Source: Candidatus Fermentibacterota bacterium
GTDB lineage: Bacteria > Fermentibacterota > Fermentibacteria > Fermentibacterales > Fermentibacteraceae
Assembly: GCA_002748705.1 (NCBI GenBank)
Contig: PDSZ01000026.1
Span: forward strand, 1-64,000
Length of the DNA stretch: 64,000 nt
Reading direction: 5' to 3'
This document shows positions 1-7,981 of this stretch, piece by piece (the first letter of the stretch is position 1; each line of letters begins with the position of its first letter). The notes beneath the pieces were generated by a model that worked only from the letters and a program-made list of their open reading frames with translations, had not been told where the DNA came from and ran no database searches. A program made the position numbers and the translations under genes.

Positions 1-1
1 C

Positions 2-406
2 CGTGACGGCAGAGCTACATCAGCTTCAATAATGCGAAACCTGAATGTTAAGAGCATGGAGGAAGCAGGAAAGATATGGAAGAGAGCTCTTCTTTCAAGA
101 AAAAAGGTTTATGAGATGGTTCCGGAAAACCATCGGACATGGGTTAAATATGAAGACATCTGCTCTTCTCCAGGTTCAGCTCTGTCAGAAACATTCAGTA
201 AACTGGGAATTGAACCTGTTGAAATAAGCCTGAGCATTGATCCGTCAAAAATGCATATAACCGGCAACCGCATGTCCAGAAAAGGGCCTCAGAGGATAAA
301 TTTCAGAGAAGGCTGGAAAACCAGGCTCTCAGAAAAAGAACTGGCCGGCTTCAACAGGCTGTACGGTGACATTAACCATTCCATAGGATACCCAATTGAG
401 CCTTAA
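2..406 (+). CDS. Sulfotransferase family protein, C-terminal part (cut by window edge)
   Basis: This is the 3' part of a PAPS-dependent sulfotransferase; its 5' end lies outside the window. The frame is open from base 2, where it reads RDGRATSAS, matching the family's 3'-phosphate-binding R-D-G-R-A stretch. The rest is the usual C-terminal region: a segment reading WVKYEDICSSP followed by a helix, and then an R-K-G-P-Q-R stretch before GW, where the family often carries its second PAPS contact. About 134 residues are visible, so the P-loop-bearing N-terminal half is missing only because of the edge. It should transfer sulfate to a carbohydrate hydroxyl. It converges on the PHP gene with an 11-base gap. 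Two more sulfotransferases occur at 9208-10047 and 14954-15949, so it probably belongs to the same polysaccharide-modifying set. Family assignment is fairly sure; the acceptor is unknown. Confidence 0.75.
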   Translation, partial: RDGRATSASIMRNLNVKSMEEAGKIWKRALLSRKKVYEMVPENHRTWVKYEDICSSPGSALSETFSKLGIEPVEISLSIDPSKMHITGNRMSRKGPQRINFREGWKTRLSEKELAGFNRLYGDINHSIGYPIEP

Positions 407-417
407 GCGAACCCTTT

Positions 418-1314
418 TCAAACAGGCTGAAACAACCGGTTGAAATCAAGGGGGCAGGAAAGTCCTGCGGTACCTGCAGGCCGTTCAATCCTGTCATGGC
501 AGTCTGAACCTCCGGTAACTGCAAGACCATACTCCCTGGCAATATCAAGAAGCTCGGCCATGTGCTCAGAGGTATGGCCTGGATAATACACTTCAAGCCC
601 TTTCAAACCAGCCTTAAGAAATTCTGGAAGTATCTTCTTGACAGTTGAAAACGGAGGAAGCACCTCTTTGTAATGACTCTCCCCGGGAAAAGAGCCTGCT
701 GCAGGATGGGCAAGTACAGGAACAACCGGCCAGCGAGCAATCAGAGGAGCAACCAGTTCCAGATCAACCCCTGAAGGTACATAAGCAGGGCTGGAGTTAC
801 CTATTAACAGACTTATCTGCTGCTTTGAAAGACCGTGTACCGAGGAAAGAGCTTTGGCAAAATGGCGGCGTGACACATTCTCTGCCAGGGAGGTAATGGA
901 TTCCACAGTAAGAAGTGAACCCAACAGAGGATTTTTTCCCAAAGGGCCGAATTCCTCATTTATTCGCTCAACCCTCTTCTGAACCAGTGCCTTTCCCCTT
1001 CCTGCTGAAACTACTCTATGAAGCCCTTCTGTGAACTGTGTATTTTCAAGCAGATGCCTGGGAAAATAGACAAGAAGATGAAGAGAGCCTGTAAAGAACT
1101 CTCTGAGGAATCGCAGGGTTATCTCTATTCCAGGTATGACCTCTACCCCCAGCTTATCCCCTTCTGCAACAGCAGCAGCCACTCCGGAGATTGTGTCATG
1201 GTCGGTAACGGATATCTGCTCACAACCTAGATCAGCAGTTACTGCAACCATCTGTGAAGGCGAGTATTCACCGTCGGAGCAGGTTGTATGAAGATGAAGG
1301 TCAGCCTTTATCAT
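418..1314 (-). CDS. PHP-domain metal-dependent phosphoesterase (TrpH/RNase AM-like)
   Basis: A 298-residue PHP-domain protein. Metal-binding motifs are visible in order: DLHLHTTCSDG at the N-terminus, TDHDT near residue 40, GIEI near 60, LAHPA in the middle, and GGSDCHD near the C-terminus. Length and motif order fit the TrpH/YciV group, whose studied members hydrolyse 3',5'-bisphosphorylated nucleotides or trim RNA 5' ends. The start at 1314 is chosen because GGAGG lies seven bases upstream; a longer frame runs to 1377 but lacks such a site and overlaps larB. The ribosome binding site lies inside the intergenic space just after larB, so the gene is probably the last cistron of a larC-larB-PHP transcript. 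Why a PHP enzyme travels with Lar genes is unclear; it might recycle a nucleotide intermediate, which is inference only. Confidence 0.8.
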   Translation of the reverse strand: MIKADLHLHTTCSDGEYSPSQMVAVTADLGCEQISVTDHDTISGVAAAVAEGDKLGVEVIPGIEITLRFLREFFTGSLHLLVYFPRHLLENTQFTEGLHRVVSAGRGKALVQKRVERINEEFGPLGKNPLLGSLLTVESITSLAENVSRRHFAKALSSVHGLSKQQISLLIGNSSPAYVPSGVDLELVAPLIARWPVVPVLAHPAAGSFPGESHYKEVLPPFSTVKKILPEFLKAGLKGLEVYYPGHTSEHMAELLDIAREYGLAVTGGSDCHDRIERPAGTAGLSCPLDFNRLFQPV

Positions 1315-1336
1315 TTTTCCTCCAGGATATTCTGAA

Positions 1337-2119
1337 TCAATCATTTTTGCAGTTATTCCCACTGCAGGCAGAGCCAAGTATTCTCAATGCTGCAGCAGCG
1401 CCGCCAAGGCCATTATCAATGTTTACGACTGTTACTCCAGGGCTGCAGGAACTGAGTGACGAAAGCAGAGCAGTAAAACCTGAAAGGGCTGCTCCGTAGC
1501 CTGTACTTACAGGAACAGCAATAACCGGCCCCGGGAAAAGCCCTCCCAGCACACTCACGATGGCAGCATCCATACCTGCACAGCAGATACAAAGGGAACA
1601 TTTCATGATATCTGGAAGAACACTGCTCAAACGGTGAATCCCTGCAACACCAACATCTGCAAACTGACTGACGGTTACTCCCATTGTTTCAAGAATCAGC
1701 TTTGCTTCACCTGCAACAGGAAGATCAGAGGTGCCTGCAGTTACAACAGCAGCAGTACCGGACACTTTTTTCTCTTCAGGGCAGCTGCCTGCAATGAAAA
1801 GCCTTTCCATCCTGTGCCAGACACCTGCAGGAAACTCTACGCAAAGAGCTTCAGCTGCCTGCGGAGTCACTCTGGATGCTATTGCCAGTCCTGAACGGTC
1901 AAGGAGAACCTTCATGATAGAGACTGTCTGTTCTGTTGTTTTTCCCTGTGCAAAAACCACCTCAGGCAGATACTGACGGCCTCCCCGTGAGTGATCCACC
2001 ACAGAAAACCCGAGATTGTCAGAACCTGTTCTGCGAAGCATTGCTGACGCCTGCTCTGCTGTTATTCCCTGGTTTTCAAGAAAAGCAATCAGTTCAGCAG
2101 CATTCACTTGAATTCTCAA
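1337..2119 (-). CDS. larB: Pyridinium-3,5-biscarboxylic acid mononucleotide synthase LarB
   Basis: LarB carboxylates and hydrolyses nicotinic acid adenine dinucleotide to the pyridinium biscarboxylate mononucleotide, the first step of nickel-pincer nucleotide synthesis. The C-terminal half carries the PurE-like core: AGTSDLPVAGEA, then VGVAGIHRL, CCAGMDAAIVSVLGG, PVSTGYG and VVNIDNGLG. The cysteine of LSSCSPG sits where the family keeps the cysteine that forms a covalent adduct with the substrate. The 260-residue length is normal. No ATG fits: the frame opens with TTG at 2119, and a GTG at 2107 is also possible; neither has a strong ribosome site. The start lies inside the end of larC (26-base overlap), so translation is probably coupled. 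larC is upstream and the PHP gene downstream on the same strand. Confidence 0.93.
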   Translation of the reverse strand: MRIQVNAAELIAFLENQGITAEQASAMLRRTGSDNLGFSVVDHSRGGRQYLPEVVFAQGKTTEQTVSIMKVLLDRSGLAIASRVTPQAAEALCVEFPAGVWHRMERLFIAGSCPEEKKVSGTAAVVTAGTSDLPVAGEAKLILETMGVTVSQFADVGVAGIHRLSSVLPDIMKCSLCICCAGMDAAIVSVLGGLFPGPVIAVPVSTGYGAALSGFTALLSSLSSCSPGVTVVNIDNGLGGAAAALRILGSACSGNNCKND

Positions 2120-3287
2120 TCAGTTTCATGGCACATCCTTTTGCTTCCTGCAGAACAAGTTTTACAGGAGTGCCTGTCTTTTCTGCAAGTTTCAGACATG
2201 AATCAAACTCAGGCTCTGCACTAACAAGCCTGTTATGGTAATAACCCAGCTTTACAGAAATCTCTCCGCAGGAAGTGGTGACCAGCTGAAACTCCCGCTT
2301 GAGAACCACTCTGGAAACAGTTGAGATACGAACACCCAGTGTGGAAGAATTGCTGAATAACTTATTGAGAATGTTCTCTCTGTCAGAAGGATGGAGAAGA
2401 ACCACAAGCTCCAGCGCCGGCCTGCATTTCTTGCCTAAACACTGACGGGAATAACAGTCTACAGCACCTGAAGCCAGCAAATCTGAAGAGAGTTCAGGCC
2501 AGATTCTGAAATCAAGATCATCTACCAGGGTCTCTATCTTAAGGAGATAATCTGACGGTTCCACATGTTCTGTAACTTCACCTATGGTAACCCTGATAAG
2601 GTTAGCTCTTTCAGGATTTTCTCTGCTGCCGGCACCCATTCCACAGGCAAGGATGCGAAAAGATGGTATGCCTTCCCAGTAATCCACAGCAGAGGCAAGT
2701 ATGGCAGCTCCAGTTGGAGTGGTAAGCTCGGCAGGTATGGAAGTGGGATTGAGCGGCGCGCCCTGAAGCAGTCTGACTGTAGCCGGTGAGGGAACAGGTA
2801 TTACTCCGTGGGCGCACCGTACAGTGCCTGAGCCTACAGCAACCGGTGAAGAGTAAACCCTTTTTATGCCCAGCATATGCAGCCCGAGAAAACTGCCGAT
2901 AATATCAATCACAGCATCAATGGCTCCCACTTCATGAAAAGTGACTTGCTCTGAATCGGTACCATGTGCAGCTGCTTCACATTGAGCCAGACGCAGAAAA
3001 GCATTCAAAGCCCGGGTTTTTACAGGCTCTGGAAGCAGAGAGTCATTGATTATTTTTCTTATGTCCGAAAGGTGTCTGTGAGTCTTTTCCTCTGAAGCTG
3101 TTATCTCAACCAATGTGCCGGACAAGCCGCCTCTGGTAACACTGGATACCTTCATCTCCCAATTACTGACAGGAAGTTTCTTGAGTTCACGCAGCAGCTC
3201 CTCTGCATCAAGACCGGATTGAATCAGAGCCCCCAGTACCATGTTCCCTGATACGCCGCTGAAGGGATCAAATACCGCTATTTTCAT
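2094..3287 (-). CDS. larC: Nickel insertion protein LarC (NPN cofactor nickel chelatase)
   Basis: LarC inserts nickel into the bis-thiolated pyridinium mononucleotide in a CTP-dependent reaction, completing the nickel-pincer nucleotide used by LarA-type racemases and epimerases. Family motifs are clear: DPFSGVSGNM at the N-terminus, TFHEVGAIDAVIDI near residue 118, and SSPVAVGSGTVRCAHG followed by PVPSPAT. The 397-residue length is that of a full two-domain protein in a single frame. In some lactobacilli larC1 and larC2 are joined by programmed frameshifting; no frameshift is needed here. It starts with ATG and is the first gene of the minus-strand larC-larB-PHP group, divergent from larE with only about 60 bases between the two starts, which must hold both promoters. 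Confidence 0.93.
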   Translation of the reverse strand: MKIAVFDPFSGVSGNMVLGALIQSGLDAEELLRELKKLPVSNWEMKVSSVTRGGLSGTLVEITASEEKTHRHLSDIRKIINDSLLPEPVKTRALNAFLRLAQCEAAAHGTDSEQVTFHEVGAIDAVIDIIGSFLGLHMLGIKRVYSSPVAVGSGTVRCAHGVIPVPSPATVRLLQGAPLNPTSIPAELTTPTGAAILASAVDYWEGIPSFRILACGMGAGSRENPERANLIRVTIGEVTEHVEPSDYLLKIETLVDDLDFRIWPELSSDLLASGAVDCYSRQCLGKKCRPALELVVLLHPSDRENILNKLFSNSSTLGVRISTVSRVVLKREFQLVTTSCGEISVKLGYYHNRLVSAEPEFDSCLKLAEKTGTPVKLVLQEAKGCAMKLIENSSECC

Positions 3288-3347
3288 CCGCTGAACCTCA
3301 TTGCTGAATTATATTCGCAGTTACTTTTGCAGGGAGAATATACAGAG

Positions 3348-4148
3348 ATGGCCCGCACAGGAATCACTTTGCAGCATGAACCGGTACTCCACCGGACACT
3401 TGAGAAACTGGGAAGAACAGCAGTCTGTTTCTCCGGAGGCACCGACAGTGAAGTTCTTCTTCGGGCTGCTGCGGATACCCTGGGAACCGGGAATATAGCC
3501 GCTGTAATGGCGCTGACTCCATTTCTTGCAGAAAGGCACAGAGTCTGTGCTGAAAATACTGCTGCCTCTCTTGGTATTACTCTTCACAAAGTTCAGGTAA
3601 ACCTGTTATCCTGCAATGATATACTGAATAATACATTTCGAAGGTGTTACTTCTGCAAGTCAATGATTTACCGCTCTGTAAAATTAAAAGCTGCAGAAAT
3701 TGGTTTCCACTTCACCGCTGACGGTACAAACCTTGATGATAGTGAGAAAGAGAGACCGGGACTGGAAGCAGCCGGAGAACAGTCTGTTCTTCATCCACTT
3801 CTGAATGCAGGTATGACCAAGAGAAGAGTAAGGAATCTTGGAAAAATCCTGGGAATGAAAGATTCCGAGAGACCGGAAGACTCCTGTATGGCAACCAGAT
3901 TTCCCAAAAACAAACCTATTGAAGAAAAAATGCTGGTTCTTATAGAAAAAATTGAGCAGTCCACCGCTGCCGCCAGGGGCAGAATCAGAGCTGTTCCTGA
4001 AAAAGGCACTGTAACTCTGAAGTTCGAGACTGTTGACTTATCTGTCATAAATGCAGTCAGTAAAGAACTTTTCAGACTTTGCGACACCTACTGTACGAAA
4101 CTTATTCTCAATAATGTCGACTCCTGCAAAAAAGGGAACTTATTGTGA
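3348..4148 (+). CDS. larE: Sacrificial or cluster-type sulfur transferase LarE
   Basis: LarE adenylates the pyridinium biscarboxylate and inserts sulfur to form thiocarboxylates in nickel-pincer nucleotide synthesis. The PP-loop reads SGGTDS at about residues 29-34. Three cysteines are placed as in LarE proteins that hold a [4Fe-4S] cluster: RCYFCK (about residues 100 and 103) and DSCMATRF (about residue 180). The enzyme may therefore be of the catalytic cluster type rather than the single-cysteine sacrificial type; this is inferred from the residue pattern. A TTG at 3327 would extend the protein by seven residues, but ATG 3348 has AGGGAG eleven bases upstream and is preferred. It is divergent from larC. 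Together larB, larC and larE form a complete cofactor pathway. Confidence 0.92.
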   Translation: MARTGITLQHEPVLHRTLEKLGRTAVCFSGGTDSEVLLRAAADTLGTGNIAAVMALTPFLAERHRVCAENTAASLGITLHKVQVNLLSCNDILNNTFRRCYFCKSMIYRSVKLKAAEIGFHFTADGTNLDDSEKERPGLEAAGEQSVLHPLLNAGMTKRRVRNLGKILGMKDSERPEDSCMATRFPKNKPIEEKMLVLIEKIEQSTAAARGRIRAVPEKGTVTLKFETVDLSVINAVSKELFRLCDTYCTKLILNNVDSCKKGNLL

Positions 4149-4202
4149 GGACTGGTTGTAAGGCTTGAAGATGGTTAGTATAGAGCGCTAAGGAGATAAG
4201 AA

Positions 4203-4343
4203 ATGCGATGGCTGAATTGGTCGCACGCCATTATCGGCTTTCTGATAGGAGTTGCTCTGGTCCTTTACATAAAGATGGACGATGGAGCTTCTGAATCTGT
4301 TTCAGGTTCTTATGAGGTAGTGGAGGTACAGACAAATGACTGA
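4203..4343 (+). CDS. Small single-span membrane protein (46 aa), unknown
   Basis: A 46-residue open frame starting at ATG 4203, preceded by AGGAGATAAGA, a strong ribosome site. The product has a short N-terminal part (MRWLNWSH), one hydrophobic segment at about residues 9-23 ending in lysine, and an acidic tail. The first residues are positively charged and the tail is acidic, which suits a protein anchored with its N-terminus inside, although the exact topology is uncertain. Its stop overlaps the next start in ATGACTGA, so the two genes are translationally coupled and their products probably work together. No family is recognised. The overlap and the ribosome site make this a convincing real gene despite its size. 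Confidence 0.65.
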   Translation: MRWLNWSHAIIGFLIGVALVLYIKMDDGASESVSGSYEVVEVQTND

Positions 4344-5133
4344 AAAAGTTATGTCTCTGTCCAGCGGTCTTGTATTGGGTATTTTGTTTGCTCTTTCCCT
4401 TGGAGTTGGAACCACACAGCTTGCCACATCTCCCATGCATATGGACTACCCTGAAATACCTTATCTTACAGGCCTGAACGACTTGCAGAGTTTTCACGCG
4501 ACTCCTGCAGCTCCTTCCAGAGATACGACCCCTGCAGCTGCTGTAACGCCCCCTGCAAATACCCAGGGAAGAATTATCAGAATAGCCACTGTTACAGAAA
4601 CAGTTGAACCGGCTTTGTCGCCAACTGTTTCCTCCGGCATTGAAGAGCCTAAGAGTTTTTCTTTCACAGAAGAGCCCAAACTTGACGGCACTTTACAGCA
4701 TACACATCTTCAGCATTCCTGTATAGCAAGAGCCGGAGATTACAGTGCCAGAGCTGAACTGATACAGGCAGCCAGAGAAACAAACTTCACATCCATAGCA
4801 TGCGGTTCAGCTTCTCGAAGTTCACAGACAACTGAAACCGGCACGGAACGGCCTTCTGTAATAGATGATAAGCCTGAAGTGGTAAGGGGAGCTTCCTGCA
4901 TTTCTTCTGATGCTCATAATGGAGAAGAAAACGATGATTCAGTTGAATCTGAGTTGAGCAACTCATCCCGCAACCCTGAAATTCATAACAACACAGACGG
5001 CAGAAGCTGCTCAGTTAGAATAAACAGCCGACCTGATGCTGAATCAGAGTTTCGAAACAGGGAAACGGAGAACCGGCCTGATCCATCCCAGCCTGGCCAT
5101 AGGCAGCAGGGTTACTGGCAAGGGTTTGACTGA
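4336..5133 (+). CDS. Unknown exported or membrane-anchored Ser/Thr/Pro-rich protein
   Basis: A 265-residue protein of no recognised family. Residues 7-30 form a hydrophobic segment that could be a signal peptide or an N-terminal anchor. The remainder is rich in Ser, Thr, Pro, Glu, Asn and Arg and looks largely disordered, with a P-A-A/T-P-A region near residues 55-75 and a very polar tail after residue 150. Four cysteines are scattered through it without a known pattern. It starts inside the end of the 46-residue membrane protein (8-base overlap) and is followed at once by a strong terminator, so the two genes form the end of a transcript. Envelope attachment or a linker role is possible but unproven. 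Its length and consistent coding composition support a real gene. Confidence 0.6.
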   Translation: MTEKVMSLSSGLVLGILFALSLGVGTTQLATSPMHMDYPEIPYLTGLNDLQSFHATPAAPSRDTTPAAAVTPPANTQGRIIRIATVTETVEPALSPTVSSGIEEPKSFSFTEEPKLDGTLQHTHLQHSCIARAGDYSARAELIQAARETNFTSIACGSASRSSQTTETGTERPSVIDDKPEVVRGASCISSDAHNGEENDDSVESELSNSSRNPEIHNNTDGRSCSVRINSRPDAESEFRNRETENRPDPSQPGHRQQGYWQGFD

Positions 5134-5154
5134 CCAAGGAAAACACTGTAATTT

Positions 5155-5184
5155 ACCGGAGGAAATTGTTTCCTCCGGTTTTTT
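5155..5184 (+). terminator. Rho-independent terminator
   Basis: A perfect 11-base inverted repeat (ACCGGAGGAAA, loop TTG, TTTCCTCCGGT) is followed directly by a T run. It ends the 4203-5133 transcript and separates it from rfbA. Confidence 0.9.
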
Positions 5185-5222
5185 CTATTAGATAATCATC
5201 AGAAACACATTGAGGAAGAAAA

Positions 5223-6122
5223 ATGAAAGGCATCATTCTAGCCGGAGGAAGTGGAACAAGGCTTCATCCGATGACGCTGGCAGTGAGCAAACAACTTCTG
5301 CCGGTATATGACAAGCCCATGATCTATTACCCGCTAAGTGTTCTAATGCTTGCCGGCATCAGGGAAATACTGATTATCTCAACCTGCCGTGATCTACCCC
5401 TGTTCGAAAATCTTCTGGGAACAGGAAAACAGTGGGGAATCTCTCTTTCCTACAAGGAACAGCCATCTCCTGACGGTCTGGCTCAGGCTTTCATAATAGG
5501 AGAGGACTTCCTTGCAGGCCAGCCAGCCTGCCTGGTCCTGGGCGACAACATTTTTTACGGACAGGGGCTTCCGGCAATACTTCAGTCAGCAGCTGCACAG
5601 GCTTCTCAAGGGGGAGCTGTAGTATTCGGATACCGGGTATCCGATCCTGAGAGATACGGTGTGGTAGAGTTTGACCGGCAACTGAATGTGCTTTCAATTC
5701 AGGAAAAACCTTCAAATCCCAGAAGCAGCTATGCTGTTACAGGCCTCTACTTCTACGACAGCAATGTATGCAGACTGGCACATGATGTAAGGCCTTCAGA
5801 GAGAGGTGAGCTTGAAATAACCACTCTGAACAACTTCTATCTGGAGAAGGGCAAACTTGCCTGCAGACTTCTGGGCAGAGGAATGGCCTGGCTGGATACA
5901 GGAACCCCTGAAAGCCTCACAGAAGCTGCAACCTACTTCCATGCAATAGAAAAGAGGCAGGGTCTGAAAGTTTCATGTCCTGAGGAAATTGCAGTTCACA
6001 TGGGGTTTATTCAAGGCAGGAAAATACTTGACCGCACCTTTAATGCCAAGTCTGATTACTACCGATATGTGCACCGCAGAATAAAGGAAACAGAGGATGG
6101 AAGGGCAGAAAAACTTGAGTAG
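5223..6122 (+). CDS. rfbA: Glucose-1-phosphate thymidylyltransferase RfbA/RmlA
   Basis: This enzyme makes dTDP-glucose from glucose 1-phosphate and dTTP, the entry to dTDP-deoxysugar synthesis. The N-terminus shows the nucleotide-binding signature [12 protein letters not shown], then [16 protein letters not shown], a [11 protein letters not shown] catalytic segment near residue 110, and GLYFYDSNV near 172. At 299 residues it is full length for the short RmlA group. GAGGAAG sits just before the ATG. The aminotransferase gene overlaps its end by 26 bases. rfbB, rfbC and rfbD are not in the window, so either they lie elsewhere or this locus makes only an amino-deoxy sugar from an intermediate produced elsewhere. 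It opens the plus-strand sugar operon rfbA-aminotransferase-wbqC. Confidence 0.93.
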   Translation: MKGIILAGGSGTRLHPMTLAVSKQLLPVYDKPMIYYPLSVLMLAGIREILIISTCRDLPLFENLLGTGKQWGISLSYKEQPSPDGLAQAFIIGEDFLAGQPACLVLGDNIFYGQGLPAILQSAAAQASQGGAVVFGYRVSDPERYGVVEFDRQLNVLSIQEKPSNPRSSYAVTGLYFYDSNVCRLAHDVRPSERGELEITTLNNFYLEKGKLACRLLGRGMAWLDTGTPESLTEAATYFHAIEKRQGLKVSCPEEIAVHMGFIQGRKILDRTFNAKSDYYRYVHRRIKETEDGRAEKLE

Positions 6123-7260
6123 TCCTGCATTCAAAGAGCCGGTTCATGTGGGAAGGCCTAATCTTCCTGACAGGAAGGTGTTCGACAGGTATATACAGAG
6201 TATCTTCGATTCAAGATGGCTCACAAACAACGGGCCTTTGCTCCGTCAGTTCAAGGAAAAGCTGCAGGACTATCTGGAAGTAAAAAATGTAATCCCTGTG
6301 TGCAACGGCACAATCGCTCTGGAACTGGCAGAGAGAGCACTGGGGTTTCAAAGGGAAGTTGTAATGCCTTCCTATACATTTATAGCAACGGCACATTCTC
6401 TCAGGTGGCAGCAGATAACTCCTGTTTTTGCAGACATACAGCACAAAGCCACTACACTGGCCCCAAAATCAGCAAGAAACGCAATCACGGAAGCGACATC
6501 CGGTATTATCGGTGTTCATGTTTACGGGCACCCCTGTGACCATTCAGCACTGAAAGCAATAGCCATGGAAAGAAGTATTCCACTTCTCTATGACGCAGCC
6601 CACAGTTTCGGGTGCGAGGTAGACGGTATTCCTGCAGCGAAACTTGGAGATGCTTCAGTCTTCAGCTTTCATGCCACAAAGTTCTTCAACACTTTTGAAG
6701 GAGGAGCAATCACAACTGACGATGATGATCTGGCAGAGAAGGTCCGTCTTATGAACAACTTCGGCTTTGCAGGAAGGGAAAAGGACAAAGTTGACTATCT
6801 GGGAATAAATGGCAAGATGTCTGAGATATCAGCAGCAATGGGGCTTGCCATGCTGGACTCTGTTGAAAGCATACGAAACCGCAACAGAGAGAACTATTCT
6901 GCCTATGCCGATTCTTTCTCCTCTGTTCCCGGGCTGGAACTGATAGAGCCCCCTGCTTCTCTTACCAGAAACAACTGGCAGTATGTGATATTCAGAGTAA
7001 ACAAAGCAGGCATAACCAGAGACAATCTGGCTCAAGCCCTGGAGAGAGAAAACATTCTTGTAAGAAAATACTTCCATCCAGGATGTCACAGGCTTGTTCC
7101 GTACTGCAGCGAACCGTCTTCCTTAAGGGTAAGTCTTGCTGAAACCGAGGCCCTGTCAGATGCTGTGCTTTCCTTTCCCACCGGCCAGGCAGTCAATCCA
7201 GATATGATAGAGAAAATAGCGAATGTCACAGCAGAAATCATTGAGAGAAACTGTGGCTGA
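6097..7260 (+). CDS. DegT/DnrJ/EryC1/StrS-family sugar aminotransferase
   Basis: A PLP-dependent aminotransferase of 387 residues that would convert a nucleotide-linked keto sugar to an amino sugar. Visible landmarks are [15 protein letters not shown] near the N-terminus, [31 protein letters not shown], and [15 protein letters not shown], whose lysine should carry [19 protein letters not shown] helix follows. Its position directly after rfbA, with a 26-base overlap, and before WbqC points to a dTDP-4-keto-6-deoxyhexose substrate, giving a dTDP-amino-dideoxy sugar; the exact product cannot be read from sequence. The ATG at 6097 has AAAGGAAA upstream. Codon use and overlap indicate one cotranscribed unit. 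Confidence 0.88.
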   Translation: MEGQKNLSSPAFKEPVHVGRPNLPDRKVFDRYIQSIFDSRWLTNNGPLLRQFKEKLQDYLEVKNVIPVCNGTIALELAERALGFQREVVMPSYTFIATAHSLRWQQITPVFADIQHKATTLAPKSARNAITEATSGIIGVHVYGHPCDHSALKAIAMERSIPLLYDAAHSFGCEVDGIPAAKLGDASVFSFHATKFFNTFEGGAITTDDDDLAEKVRLMNNFGFAGREKDKVDYLGINGKMSEISAAMGLAMLDSVESIRNRNRENYSAYADSFSSVPGLELIEPPASLTRNNWQYVIFRVNKAGITRDNLAQALERENILVRKYFHPGCHRLVPYCSEPSSLRVSLAETEALSDAVLSFPTGQAVNPDMIEKIANVTAEIIERNCG

Positions 7261-7273
7261 AAAGGGAATATCA

Positions 7274-7975
7274 GTGGCTGTTATGCAACCGTATTTCTTC
7301 CCCTACCTGGGCTACTTTCAGCTGGTCAGAGCAGCTGACCGGTTCATCCTGTATGATGATGCCCAATTCATTAAGAACGGATGGGTAAACCGTAACCGCA
7401 TACAGAACAGCGGAAGGATACTCTACATAACAGTTCCAGTGACAAGCGCCGGCCACAGAAACAGAATATGCGAGAAAACCATCTCCAGCCAGCAGTGGAA
7501 GAAAAATTCTGTCAAGCTCCTTAAATCACTGGAACTTGCCTACTCAAAAGCTCCATATTTTTCGAAAGTCAGAGACCTTTTTGCAGAAAGCATTTCAGGG
7601 GAACCTGAGCTGATTCAGGAAATACTTGACAAATCCTTTACTCTTACATGCAACTACATGGGAATCACAACACCTGCAGCTAAAAGCTCCTCACTTTCCA
7701 CCGGCTCCACTCTATCCGGAACAGAGAAACTCATAGATATCTGCCGACAGCTCAAGGCAGACAGGTACATAAACGCCATCGGCGGCCGTCACCTTTATCA
7801 GAGCGAAACCTTCAGCCAGGCAGGTATTGATCTGAAATTCATTAAAACCGAAAGATATTCCTATGCACAGGGCAAGGGAGAATTCATTCCTGATCTCTCT
7901 ATTCTGGATGTGCTGATGTACAACAGTCCTTCAGAGGTCTCGGAACTGCTTGACAGTTACGCCCTTGTTGATTGA
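7274..7975 (+). CDS. WbqC-like family protein
   Basis: WbqC-family proteins occur in O-antigen and exopolysaccharide clusters, often with amino-sugar genes, and are thought to act in sugar acyl or peptide modification; the reaction is not established. The family signature VAVMQPYFFPYLGYFQLV is at the extreme N-terminus, followed by LYDDAQFIKNGWVNRNRI and, near the C-terminus, INAIGGRHLY. I chose GTG 7274 because AAAGGGA is six bases upstream and it gives the usual short N-terminus. The frame is open from ATG 7223, which would overlap the aminotransferase by 38 bases, and GTG 7253 is a third option. It is the last gene of the rfbA group and converges on a glycosyltransferase with a 6-base gap. 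Confidence 0.85.
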   Translation: MAVMQPYFFPYLGYFQLVRAADRFILYDDAQFIKNGWVNRNRIQNSGRILYITVPVTSAGHRNRICEKTISSQQWKKNSVKLLKSLELAYSKAPYFSKVRDLFAESISGEPELIQEILDKSFTLTCNYMGITTPAAKSSSLSTGSTLSGTEKLIDICRQLKADRYINAIGGRHLYQSETFSQAGIDLKFIKTERYSYAQGKGEFIPDLSILDVLMYNSPSEVSELLDSYALVD

Positions 7976-7981
7976 TGAGTA

